NCBI RefSeq assembly: GCF_006717045.1
Contig: NZ_VFPH01000002.1
Coordinates: forward strand, 1,488,001 to 1,552,000
Reading direction: 5' to 3'
Length of the DNA stretch: 64,000 nt
From: Pseudonocardia cypriaca
GTDB lineage: Bacteria; Actinomycetota; Actinomycetes; Mycobacteriales; Pseudonocardiaceae
In this document: piece after piece, positions 26,305 through 33,941 of the stretch
Numbering within the stretch: position 1 is the first letter of the stretch
Layout: every line of letters starts with the position of its first letter
The notes under the pieces: model-generated
The model's database searches: none
The model's input: the letters and a program-made list of their open reading frames with translations, nothing else
What the model was told of the DNA's origin: nothing
Position numbers and translations under genes: made by a program

Positions 26305-26384
26305 AGGCGCTGCAACCCCCGCATCATCAGCAGCAGCGCGGCGAAGCCGCCGACGAGCAGCAGCGCGTAGGCCAGGTCGGCCAT
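26301..26384 (-). CDS. 27-aa hydrophobic peptide ORF preceding kdpF
   Basis: A 27-codon ORF, MADLAYALLLVGGFAALLLM at its start and ending in RGLQRL, so a single helix followed by a basic tail. It has the strongest ribosome site of the kdp operon (GGAGGAGG, 8 bp before the ATG), and its TGA overlaps the GTG of kdpF. The signal is therefore good that it is translated and serves at least as the entry point for coupled kdpF translation. I recall similar tiny ORFs before kdpF in other actinobacteria, but I cannot name a family. Whether the peptide itself has a role in the Kdp complex is unknown. Confidence 0.65.
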   Translation of the reverse strand: MADLAYALLLVGGFAALLLMMRGLQRL

Positions 26385-26460
26385 TGAAGGTCCTCCTCCG
26401 CCACGGCCCCGTTGGTCGTGGCGGCCGCAAGGATGCGACCCCGGAACGGCGGTTCGCCGC

Positions 26461-26481
26461 CACCTTGACGGCTTCCTAACG
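26461..26481 (-). promoter_or_regulatory. Possible KdpE site upstream of the kdp operon
   Basis: On the minus strand GTTAGGAAGCC is followed at once by GTCAAGGTGGC, an imperfect 11-bp direct repeat (6 of 11 positions equal) about 80 bp before the first kdp ORF. OmpR-type regulators such as KdpE bind 11-bp direct repeats. The match is modest and the assignment is an inference. The rest of the 312-bp gap (26385-26696) holds a GGCGG/CCGCC hairpin at about 26448-26461 and the terminator described separately; I see no further gene in it. Confidence 0.3.
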
Positions 26482-26609
26482 GCGGTGTGCTGCGGCTCAT
26501 CCTCGACTCACCCGACCAGGTTCGAGCAGCACCACGACGGGCGAGGAGCGCTGGTCACGCCGCCAGTGGCAATAGGTCGGCAAGCGCACGATCGGCGGGC
26601 CAGTGGAGC

Positions 26610-26637
26610 ACACGGCGCGTTCCGGAGCGCGCCGTGT
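26610..26637 (-). terminator. Strong hairpin, probable terminator of the 26.7-29.4 kb minus-strand cluster
   Basis: A perfect 10-bp inverted repeat, ACACGGCGCG and CGCGCCGTGT, encloses an 8-nt loop. It lies 60 bp after the stop of the last gene of the cluster (26697). There is no T-run, as is usual in actinobacteria. Confidence 0.6.
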
Positions 26638-26696
26638 GATCTAGGGATTGGGGTGAGCGTGGCCCGTTGCAGGGCCCGGGGGAACCGGGAAACCGA

Positions 26697-27062
26697 TCAG
26701 AGGAAGCTCTGGACGGACTCGAGCAGGGCGTCGGTGGCAGTGGCCAAGCCACTCACGGACGCCACTGCGGCGGCGATGCCGGTCAGCACTCCCGTGATGG
26801 TCGTCTTGTTGGGCCGATCCTTGCCCAGCTCGTTAGCTACGACCTGCGTCGCGTCACGCACTTCTTCGGGGTTCTCGAGCCGTCCGGCATCGGCGTCGAG
26901 CCGGCGGAGCAGCTCCTCGAGACGGCTGTTGATCTCCGCGCGTGCAGGGTCGGCATGGGGATCGCGTCCTTGGACCGCCCGCGCCCCGCGACCGACGGCC
27001 AGCGCGCCTGCGTCAATCCTCCCGCCGCTCATCTGGATACCTTCGTTGGTGGCGTCACGCAC
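26697..27062 (-). CDS. Small protein with N-terminal SGG-LAVG motif and helical C-terminal domain
   Basis: A 121-aa protein I do not recognise. Residues 8-29 are a glycine-rich, beta-prone motif (IQMSGGRIDAGALAVGRGA) that recurs at the C-terminus of the next gene upstream. Residues 40-85 are charged, probably helical (EINSRLEELLRRLDADAGRL). Residues 88-121 form a glycine/alanine-rich amphipathic or membrane-seeking stretch (ITGVLTGIAAAVASVSGLAT). A very good ribosome site (AGGAGG, 5 bp before the GTG) supports it. It is the last gene of the three-gene minus-strand cluster and ends before a strong hairpin. A homotypic interaction with the neighbouring protein through the shared motif is my inference. 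Confidence 0.75.
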   Translation of the reverse strand: MRDATNEGIQMSGGRIDAGALAVGRGARAVQGRDPHADPARAEINSRLEELLRRLDADAGRLENPEEVRDATQVVANELGKDRPNKTTITGVLTGIAAAVASVSGLATATDALLESVQSFL

Positions 27063-27092
27063 GATTCCTCCTGATGCCGTGAATCGGACTCG

Positions 27093-28583
27093 TCACTTGC
27101 CCCTCGATGTCGACGAGGGTTGTGCGGCCCCGCTCGCGCCCCCGGATCGAGCCGCGGAGACCGCGTGACGAACGCCGGCTACAGCTCCCGTGCCGACGGC
27201 GAGGCTCTCCGCGTTGATCTGACCACCTGAGACGATCACGCCTGTATTGAGCACTGTGGTCTGACGCTTCCGAAGCTCGCTCGTGTCGATGTCGCTCTTC
27301 TCGAGGAACGTGATGATCGCATCGAAGATCTGCTGCTCCACGAGCTTCACGTACATGATCCGGTCGAGCAGTTGGAAGTAGTGTCGAGGGTTCGGCGACA
27401 TCGAACGCTGCCGGACGGTGGTAACTGCTCCGTAGTCGAAGGTCGGAGACTGCCTGGCGCGGCGGCGCGTCACTACACGCTCTCGCCATCTGGTCCACCG
27501 CTCGACAATGCGGTAGAGCACGGCGAACGGGGCAATGACCAGCAAGAACGGAGTCAGGACGATGCTACGCAAAAATATCGCGCCCACCGTGCGCAGGTCG
27601 ACCTCCCCGTTCATGTCGTCGACCTGGTGGTAGCGCTCCACAACCGGCGGCAAGAGGAAGTAGCTCGCTTCGCAGAATAGGTTCTCACCGGTCACCGAGA
27701 ACCGGAGGAAGATCGACAGCACGAGCTCGCCACCCCACTCGACGACCTGAACCGTCAGATAGTGCCGGACCTGCTCGGACGGGAAGCGACGGAAGTGATC
27801 CACCAGGGCGTCGTCAACCCATGTCGACGGGCGCGACGCCGGGTCGTGAAGGAGCCACCGCTGTGCGCGCGCGTCACGTCCGTTGACGTACAAGCGGCTC
27901 TCGGTCCGCAGGCGGTCGAGCCGGAGATCGTGTACCCGCTGTGTCGTGCACGAGTACAGCTCGTCGAGGTTGAACGTTTTCGGTTCGAGGGTGCCCCGGA
28001 TCGGGTCCTCGCGGCCCCGCCGCGTGTCGACGACGAAGGACCAGCCGCCGATGTCCAGTCCGCACCCGACGAACGGGGAGAAGCCGCTGTAGACGGTGAC
28101 GTTCGTCCTGAGCCGTTGAACGAGGTCGTAGAGGAGCCGCTCGCGCCGCCCGGACATCCGCGGCCCTCGGTCCGGGTCGAACCGGTCGCGCAGCAGGCGA
28201 GGGACAACAACTTCGTAGCGGATGAGGCAGGCCATGAAGAAGACGACGGCCCAGGACAGCAGTACTAGGCGGAGCATGATCTCGAGCAGCGGGCGGGCCG
28301 TGTTGACGACCATCAGCGCAGTTGCGATCAGCATCGCCGACAGCACTAGGTCGCGGACAAGTCGTTGGCGCTGCGCGCGAACGCAGTGCCGGATGATCGG
28401 AACGATGTCGACGCCGTACGAGGGCGCAGTAGCTCGGTTATGGCCTTCGAGGAGGTCCGAGATGACCCAGCGGGCGAACCGATGATCCGAGTATGCCGCT
28501 GCGCACAGGTAGCGGGTCGCCTGCGTCGTCGGGCTCGACGAGCGCTGGGCGGAGGCCGGGTCCAACACCGCTACCCCTGCCAT
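27093..28583 (-). CDS. Membrane protein of unknown function with C-terminal SGG-LAVG motif
   Basis: A 496-aa protein without a domain I can name, although parts look like a family widespread in actinobacteria. The N-terminal 65 residues include a YLCAAAYSDHRFARWVISDL segment. Two helices lie at about 76-122 (LVLSAMLIATALMVVN and LRLVLLSWAVVFFMACLI). A soluble part contains VYSGFSPFVGCGLDIGGWSF and YLTVQVVEWGGELVLSIFLR. A third membrane region lies at about 330-355 (FLRSIVLTPFLLVIAPFAVL). Residues 448-469 are GVIVSGGQINAESLAVGTGA plus two, sharing 13 of 22 residues with the start of the next protein. The ATG overlaps the upstream gene by 13 bp. Confidence 0.85.
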   Translation of the reverse strand: MAGVAVLDPASAQRSSSPTTQATRYLCAAAYSDHRFARWVISDLLEGHNRATAPSYGVDIVPIIRHCVRAQRQRLVRDLVLSAMLIATALMVVNTARPLLEIMLRLVLLSWAVVFFMACLIRYEVVVPRLLRDRFDPDRGPRMSGRRERLLYDLVQRLRTNVTVYSGFSPFVGCGLDIGGWSFVVDTRRGREDPIRGTLEPKTFNLDELYSCTTQRVHDLRLDRLRTESRLYVNGRDARAQRWLLHDPASRPSTWVDDALVDHFRRFPSEQVRHYLTVQVVEWGGELVLSIFLRFSVTGENLFCEASYFLLPPVVERYHQVDDMNGEVDLRTVGAIFLRSIVLTPFLLVIAPFAVLYRIVERWTRWRERVVTRRRARQSPTFDYGAVTTVRQRSMSPNPRHYFQLLDRIMYVKLVEQQIFDAIITFLEKSDIDTSELRKRQTTVLNTGVIVSGGQINAESLAVGTGAVAGVRHAVSAARSGGASGAAQPSSTSRGK

Positions 28584-29416
28584 CCGTAGAACTCCACTTC
28601 TGGAACAGCGGTGTACGGCGACGACCCGGGTGTCGAGGACAGGATCGTCATCTGCAGCGCGGTCGTGTCGCCAGTGAGTTCGAACGTCTGCAGCTGGGGC
28701 GAGTCCAGGAAAGTGACGTCCGTGGCACGACCGTCGTCGAGTGTGAAGCGCGCGGACGCGACACGGCCGTTCTGCCCGAAGCGGTCCACCCAGCTGGCGT
28801 TGTCCGTGCTCGCATATCCGGCGATCACACCGATTCCCGCGAGACGCACCGGTCGGCCGAACGCGACCGTGATCGTCTCACCGACCCCGTCGCCGACCGT
28901 CCGCCACGCCGTGGACGCATCACCGTCCAGGGCCTTCATGGCTTCGAACGACACGACGCCGCCGCCGTCCGAGACCGGGGGCGCGGTCGTAGACGCGGCG
29001 GCCGACTGCGGCACCAGGCGAACGACCTCGCCCACTGCCGAAGGCCCCAGGGTGGGGATCGGGCCGACGGCAGTGCCGGAATCCGCCTCCCCCGCACCAG
29101 AGGTGATCGACATCGTGAGGAACGCGGTCATTGACAGCACCAGCGCGGTGAGAACACCCACCGCGGAGAAGATGATGGCAATGACGCCGTGACCTGCACC
29201 GCGCCCCTGCCGTGAATGTGCGGCGATGAGCACGACTGCCCCCACGGCGATGCCGACGATTCCCATCAGGACGGCGACGATCACGGGGACCATGCCGACG
29301 ATCGCGAGGAGCACGACGCCGATCGTCGTCGCGGCCCAGCCGAGGACGTCCTCGAGCTCGCGGGAGAGCAGCCCGTCCACGCGGGCATCCCACCGACCGG
29401 TCACCGAGTCGTCCAT
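28571..29416 (-). CDS. Membrane-anchored NADase-type glycan-binding (discoidin-like) domain protein
   Basis: A 281-aa protein. Three to four hydrophobic helices fill about residues 25-110 (ATTIGVVLLAIVGMVPVIVA, IVGIAVGAVVLIAA, VLTALVLSMTAFLTM). The C-terminal 125 residues outside the membrane form a beta-rich domain with the pattern KALDGDASTAWRT, VGETITVAFGRPVRLAGIGV, DRFGQNGRVASARFTLDDG and VPEVEFYGWQG. That is the NADase-type glycan-binding domain found beside secreted or kinase-linked actinobacterial proteins. It probably binds cell-surface glycan or senses the wall. It starts the minus-strand cluster and is divergent from the kinase gene at 29630. Confidence 0.85.
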   Translation of the reverse strand: MDDSVTGRWDARVDGLLSRELEDVLGWAATTIGVVLLAIVGMVPVIVAVLMGIVGIAVGAVVLIAAHSRQGRGAGHGVIAIIFSAVGVLTALVLSMTAFLTMSITSGAGEADSGTAVGPIPTLGPSAVGEVVRLVPQSAAASTTAPPVSDGGGVVSFEAMKALDGDASTAWRTVGDGVGETITVAFGRPVRLAGIGVIAGYASTDNASWVDRFGQNGRVASARFTLDDGRATDVTFLDSPQLQTFELTGDTTALQMTILSSTPGSSPYTAVPEVEFYGWQG

Positions 29417-29629
29417 CTCCAACCCCTGGTTTGTCGGACCAGGAGAGGGCCGGGGTTCTGCGGCTGATACGCCTCCTGCACGTCCGGCCCATCGGTATCT
29501 CAGTCGACGCCTCGTCCCTCCTGTCCTCATGGCCCGGCGTGCCGCCGCCGGCGCCGGTTCGCGCGCCGACACAGAACAACGGAGCGCCAGGAGAGCGCGG
29601 CCCGAGTACCTTGCCGATCTGAGGCCGCG

Positions 29630-31585
29630 ATGACGACGGAGTTCTTCGGTCCTTACCAACTCGGTGCACTCATCGGTCGAGGCAGCACCGGCGAGGTGCA
29701 TCGGGCGTACGACATCCGCCGGCAGCGGACGGTCGCGATCAAGCGACTGCGCGCGGACCTCAGCGCCAACCACTCGGTCCGAAGCCGATTCCTCCACGAC
29801 TCCGAGCGAGCGGCCCGGGTGACCGAGCCACACGTCCTACCGATCCACGAGTGGGGCGAGATCGACGGCCGCCTTTACGTCGACATGCGCTACGTTCCGG
29901 CTCCCAACCTCGCCGACGTCCTCACGACATCGGACCCGCTGCCACCCGCACGCGCTGTGGAAATGGTGACACAGGTGGCCAGCGCGCTCGACGCAGTCAA
30001 CGCGGCGGGACTCGTGCACGGCCGGGTCACACCGGCGAACATCCTGCTGGCGACGGACGTGAGCGGGACACACTGCTACCTGACCGACTTCGGTGCCTCC
30101 GCCACCACGCCCGACAGCTACACAGCGCCGGAAGTACTGCGGGGACAGGCGCCTGATCGTCGCTCGGACGTCTACTCGCTCGCCTGCGTGCTGCACACGT
30201 CTCTGACCGCAGCGCGCACGGACGACCCGAATGTCGCACCCGAGCTCGCAGGGGTTGAAGCGCGGGGAATGGCCGATGATCCCCGAGCTCGCTATGCCAG
30301 TGCGGGCGCTCTCGCCGCGGCCGCGGAGGCCGCCCTGCGCGGCCACGCCTTGCCGACGGGGATCGCACTGGCCGACAGCGCCGTCCTAGGTTCGACAACA
30401 CAGGCCTTCGACCGTGGAGGGCGCCGCCCAGCCTTCGCGGCGCCCGTCCTCCTCGCCAGCATCGTCCTGCTGATCACTTTGGCGACCGCGATCGGCCTGA
30501 CGTCGTTCGGAGGCCGAGAGACCGTCCAGCTCGAACCGACCGACGCGATCGGTTTTCGTGCGCCCTTCATCCCGAGGAACGGCACGCCCGGCGTTGCACA
30601 GGAGCCGGTGCCGGTCGCCTCGACCGTGTTGCTCGGAGACGCTCCGGGCCTCTACGGGGGCTCTCACGCCGAGATCTGCGATGCCCGGGGGATCGCGATC
30701 CATCTCGATGCCCACCCGGAGAAGGCAGACGCGTGGGCCCACGCCCTGGGTATCGGACCCGAGTCGATCGAAAGCCTCCTCGAGAGCCTGACCGCGGTCA
30801 CCCTGCGTACCGACACCGCTGTCACGAACCACGGGTTCGAGAACGGCGCGCCTGTCCCCTTCCAATCCGTCCTCCAGGCCGGGACTCCGGTTCTCCTCGA
30901 CGCCACCGGTATGCCCGTGGTCCGCTGCTACTGCGGAAACCCGCTCCTCCCACCGGCGCGTCCGGCGGGCGCCCGCTACGAGGGCCCCCGGTGGCCGGGC
31001 TTCACTTCCGAGAAGGTGGCAGTGGTCAGGGAGGCACCCGCACCGGTGACGGAGTTCGTCGTGGTGAACGCCAGCAACGAGGTGCTGGCTCGCCCGCGGG
31101 GGTCCGGCGGTCAGCGGGACCGCACCGCCGACCCGGTCATGGTCGATCGCACACTGCGGGGGCCGATCGGTGGCGGTCAGGGCACGCAGACTCCGAGGCC
31201 CGCCCCGGCGAGCGGATCGGATCCCCAACCGACTGGAACCGCACCACCGAGCGGATCAACCACGGAACCGACGATCGGGTCGACGACGGCGCCTGCGACC
31301 ACAGCGCCCGAGGCCGGCCCGACGTCCGACCCGGCACCGGGGGTCACGCCAGGTCCAGGGACGCTGCCGGAGGTCACACCGGAAGCCACATCCCCGCCGC
31401 CCGCTCCTGAGCCGGAACCACCGCAACAGACCACGAGGGAACCTGCACCACCGCCCGAACCAGCACCCGAGCCCGAACCCGAACCCGAACCCGAGGACGA
31501 ACCCGAACCCGAGCCCGAGGACGAACCCGAGGACGAACCCGAACCCGAGCCCGAGGACGAACCCGAGGACGAACCAGATGAGTGA
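29630..31585 (+). CDS. Membrane Ser/Thr kinase-like protein with degenerate active site and extracellular DUF6777-like domain
   Basis: A 651-aa receptor-type protein. Residues 8-250 form a PknB-like kinase fold: glycine loop IGRGSTGEVH, VAIK lysine (K38), DFG (153-155) and APE (166-168). The HRD motif reads HGRVTPAN (130-137), so the catalytic Asp is Arg and the following Lys is Thr. DFG to APE spans only about ten residues. It is therefore probably a pseudokinase. One helix (270-291) leads to an extracellular domain (about 300-490; VLLGDAPGLYGGS, NHGFENGAPVPFQSVLQAGT, RCYCGNPLLPP) that resembles DUF6777. The last 150 residues are Pro/Thr/Glu-rich, ending in an EPEPEDEP repeat. GAGG lies 6 bp before the ATG. 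Confidence 0.9.
   Translation: MTTEFFGPYQLGALIGRGSTGEVHRAYDIRRQRTVAIKRLRADLSANHSVRSRFLHDSERAARVTEPHVLPIHEWGEIDGRLYVDMRYVPAPNLADVLTTSDPLPPARAVEMVTQVASALDAVNAAGLVHGRVTPANILLATDVSGTHCYLTDFGASATTPDSYTAPEVLRGQAPDRRSDVYSLACVLHTSLTAARTDDPNVAPELAGVEARGMADDPRARYASAGALAAAAEAALRGHALPTGIALADSAVLGSTTQAFDRGGRRPAFAAPVLLASIVLLITLATAIGLTSFGGRETVQLEPTDAIGFRAPFIPRNGTPGVAQEPVPVASTVLLGDAPGLYGGSHAEICDARGIAIHLDAHPEKADAWAHALGIGPESIESLLESLTAVTLRTDTAVTNHGFENGAPVPFQSVLQAGTPVLLDATGMPVVRCYCGNPLLPPARPAGARYEGPRWPGFTSEKVAVVREAPAPVTEFVVVNASNEVLARPRGSGGQRDRTADPVMVDRTLRGPIGGGQGTQTPRPAPASGSDPQPTGTAPPSGSTTEPTIGSTTAPATTAPEAGPTSDPAPGVTPGPGTLPEVTPEATSPPPAPEPEPPQQTTREPAPPPEPAPEPEPEPEPEDEPEPEPEDEPEDEPEPEPEDEPEDEPDE
31501..31572 (+). 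repeat. Perfect 36-bp tandem duplication in the kinase tail
   Basis: Two identical 36-bp copies (31501-31536 and 31537-31572) encode two 12-residue units made of E, P and D. They sit inside a longer run of CCCGA(A/G) hexamers starting near 31477. Copy number probably varies by slippage, changing the length of an acidic, proline-rich, extracellular tail. Confidence 0.9.
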
Positions 31586-31626
31586 CCGCACGGGCGCCGG
31601 CCGTCGGAGCAGCTCAACCCCACACA

Positions 31627-31644
31627 GCGTTCCGCGCGGAACGC
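31627..31644. terminator. 18-bp perfect palindrome between convergent genes, probable terminator
   Basis: GCGTTCCGCGCGGAACGC is a perfect palindrome, 41 bp after the kinase stop and 94 bp before the end of the convergent MFS gene. It can form a hairpin with a 7-bp stem and 4-nt loop. A near-identical palindrome occurs at 53904-53923. No T-run. Confidence 0.45.
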
Positions 31645-31738
31645 CCGGCCGGCAGAGATCGATCGAGCCTCTCATCGAGTTGCCCCGCGAGACGCCGTGC
31701 CTCTGGACTCAGAAACGCCGAGCCACAGGAAACGACGA

Positions 31739-33094
31739 TCAGCCGGATCGGGGCCATGTCGGCGACGACCGCCCGACCGACCACGCGACGAGGAGCGCCA
31801 CGCCGAGCCAGACGGCCGCCCCGGCCCCGGCCAGGACGTGCACGCCGCGGACGAACGCGTTCGGCGCCGCGGTCCCGCCGGCGACGGCGCCGAACACGGC
31901 GATTCCGAGCGCGGTGCCGGTCTGGCGGGCGGTGTTGTTGATGCCGCTGGCCAGCCCGGACCGCTCGGGCACTGCGGCCATCGCGGCCGCGACCACGGGG
32001 GCGGTGAACAGTCCGGCGCCGATCCCGATCCCGAGGAAGGCCGGTAGCAACGCCAGGTAGCCGCTGTCCGGTTCGAACAACGCGAACCCGGCGGCTCCCA
32101 GTGCGGCGACCAGCGCCCCGCCGAGCAGCGGCGGGCGCGGGCCGAACCGGGCGGTCAGCCGTCCGGCGAGCGGCGCGAGGAACGCCAGCGGCAGGAACAT
32201 CGGCAGCAGCGCGACGCCTGCCGCGACCGGCCCGCGGTGCTGGACGCCCTGCAGGAACAGCGTCGTGACGAACAGCATCCCGTTGAGGACGAGGTTCATC
32301 GCGCCCGCCGCGACGTTCGGGCCGACGAATGCCGGCCTGCGCAGCAGGTCGAGCGGGAGCATCGGAGCGCTCGCGCGGCGCTCGCGCACGACGAACCCGG
32401 CCACGCAGCCGGCCGCCACGAGCAGGCCGACGACGGTCACCGCACGGAACCCGTGCTCACCCGCGTCGATGACGGTGAACACGGCGGCCGCCAGGCCGGC
32501 CGCGGCCAGCACGGTGCCGGGGGCGTCGCCCTCGCGGTCGGGTCGGCCGCACCCGGCGGTGACCAGCCGGGGGACGGCGACCAGCGCCGCGAGCACCACG
32601 GGGACGTTCACCAGGAAGACCAGCCGCCACCCACCGGAGGCCACGAGGAACCCGCCCAGCAGCGGCCCGGCGGGTAACGCCAGCGACGACACCCCAGCCC
32701 AGATCCCGAGCGCCCTGGTCCGGGCAGCGCGGTCCGGGAAGGCATCGGTGATCACCGCCAGGCTGCCGGGCAGCAGCAGGGCCGCGCCGACGCCCTGCGC
32801 GGCCCGCGCCGCGATCAGGGTGCCCGGCCCGGCCGCGAGCCCGCAGGCCGCCGACGCCGCCCCGAAGATCCCGAGTCCGGCGAGCACGACCCTGCGGTGC
32901 CCGATCCGGTCACCGATGGTGCCGCCGGCCAGCAGCAGGCCTGCGATGGCCACGGCGTAGGCGTCGACGATCCACTGCGTGGCGGCCGGGTCGGCACCCA
33001 GCCCGCTCGCGATCGACGGGAGCGCGACGTTGACGACCGTGACGTCGAGCAGCACCAGGAACATCCCGACGCACATCACTGCGAGCACAGCCAT
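31739..33094 (-). CDS. MFS multidrug-type transporter (DHA2/EmrB-QacA class)
   Basis: A 451-aa proton-coupled exporter with about 14 helices. The first helix has the DHA2 signature FLVLLDVTVVNVALPSIASG. Motif A appears as GGTIGDRIGHRRVVLAGLG, and motif C-like glycines as LPAGPLLGGFLVASGGWRLV. I use the ATG at 33094, which begins directly with the first helix; GTG codons upstream lie inside a large palindrome. It is divergent from an ArsR-type regulator, and a 34-bp palindrome separates them. Export of a compound sensed by that regulator is the likely role. Confidence 0.92.
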   Translation of the reverse strand: MAVLAVMCVGMFLVLLDVTVVNVALPSIASGLGADPAATQWIVDAYAVAIAGLLLAGGTIGDRIGHRRVVLAGLGIFGAASAACGLAAGPGTLIAARAAQGVGAALLLPGSLAVITDAFPDRAARTRALGIWAGVSSLALPAGPLLGGFLVASGGWRLVFLVNVPVVLAALVAVPRLVTAGCGRPDREGDAPGTVLAAAGLAAAVFTVIDAGEHGFRAVTVVGLLVAAGCVAGFVVRERRASAPMLPLDLLRRPAFVGPNVAAGAMNLVLNGMLFVTTLFLQGVQHRGPVAAGVALLPMFLPLAFLAPLAGRLTARFGPRPPLLGGALVAALGAAGFALFEPDSGYLALLPAFLGIGIGAGLFTAPVVAAAMAAVPERSGLASGINNTARQTGTALGIAVFGAVAGGTAAPNAFVRGVHVLAGAGAAVWLGVALLVAWSVGRSSPTWPRSG

Positions 33095-33109
33095 GCGACC
33101 AGGGTGACC

Positions 33110-33143
33110 CGCCGACACTTCAGCCGCGGCCGAAGTGTCGGCG
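33110..33143. promoter_or_regulatory. 34-bp palindrome, probable operator of the ArsR-type regulator
   Basis: A perfect 12-bp inverted repeat, CGCCGACACTTC and GAAGTGTCGGCG, with a 10-bp spacer that itself contains the palindrome CCGCGG. It lies 16 bp from both divergent start codons (MFS 33094, regulator 33159). It is one of the longest perfect operators in the window. Confidence 0.75.
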
Positions 33144-33158
33144 CGCGAGACTGGTGCC

Positions 33159-33941
33159 ATGACCCAGGCGCCCACGCCGCAGACGCGCGGCGAGTGCGAC
33201 GTCGCGGCGATCGCGCGGCTCTTCGGCGATCCCGCACGGGCGCGCATCCTCATGGCACTGGCCGACGGCCGGTCGCTCCCCGCGTCCGTCCTCGCCGCCG
33301 AGGCGGGCGTCTCACCGTCGGCGACCAGCGGCCACCTCGCCCAGCTGCGCGAGGCGGAGCTCGTGGTCGTCGAACGGTCGGGCCGGCACCGCTACCACCG
33401 GCTCGCCCGCAGCGAGGTGGGCGAGGCCCTCGAGGCGCTCGCCGCCCTCGCCCCCGCTCAGCCGATCCGCTCGCTCCGGGAGCACACCCGCGCCGCCGCG
33501 CTGCGCAACGCCCGCACCTGCTACGACCACCTGGCCGGGCGGGCCGGTGTCGAGGTCACGGCGGCGCTCGTCGCCCGCCGCGCTCTGGAGACCGTCGACG
33601 GCGTCCCCGACACCCGCCGCCGCGACGGGGACGCCCTCTCCGCCCAGCTGCCCGCCCACCCCTACCGCCTCGGACCGGAGGCAGAGCCCGTGCTGGGCGC
33701 GCTGGGCGTCGACCTCGACCGGCTCCGCGCCCAGAAGTCCCGCCGCCCGCTGCTGCGCTTCTGCCTGGACTGGAGCGAGCAACGCCACCACCTCGGCGGA
33801 CGCCTCGGGGCGGCGATGCTCACGGCCTTCGTCGACCGCGGCTGGGTCACCCGCACCCGCAGGCGCCGGGTCCTCGACCTCACCGACCGAGGCGCCCGCG
33901 CCCTCCACGACGAGCTGGGGATCGGCTCAGCCGGCGCGTAG
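33159..33941 (+). CDS. ArsR family transcriptional regulator (long form)
   Basis: A 260-aa regulator. The winged HTH fills residues 18-95: AAIARLFGDPARARILMALA, LAAEAGVSPSATSGHLAQLR and the wing VVERSGRHRYHRLA. Unlike small ArsR proteins it has a further 160 residues, including LRFCLDWSEQRHHLGGRLGA and a second HTH-like end (DRGWVTRTRRRRVLDLTDRG). This layout occurs in actinobacterial regulators next to MFS pumps. Single cysteines do not form a clear metal site, so an organic ligand is more likely. Start ATG 33159 is chosen because the GTG at 33135 lies inside the operator palindrome. Its end overlaps the convergent gene by 15 bp. Confidence 0.9.
   Translation: MTQAPTPQTRGECDVAAIARLFGDPARARILMALADGRSLPASVLAAEAGVSPSATSGHLAQLREAELVVVERSGRHRYHRLARSEVGEALEALAALAPAQPIRSLREHTRAAALRNARTCYDHLAGRAGVEVTAALVARRALETVDGVPDTRRRDGDALSAQLPAHPYRLGPEAEPVLGALGVDLDRLRAQKSRRPLLRFCLDWSEQRHHLGGRLGAAMLTAFVDRGWVTRTRRRRVLDLTDRGARALHDELGIGSAGA

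Noticed and set aside
31501..31572. Tandem repeats considered as a CRISPR-like array
   Set aside because: The units are contiguous with no spacers and lie within a coding frame.
31177..31623. 148-codon minus-strand frame made of Ser/Gly repeats
   Set aside because: It is the reverse complement of the EPEPEDEP tail of the kinase; the repeat alone creates the apparent protein.
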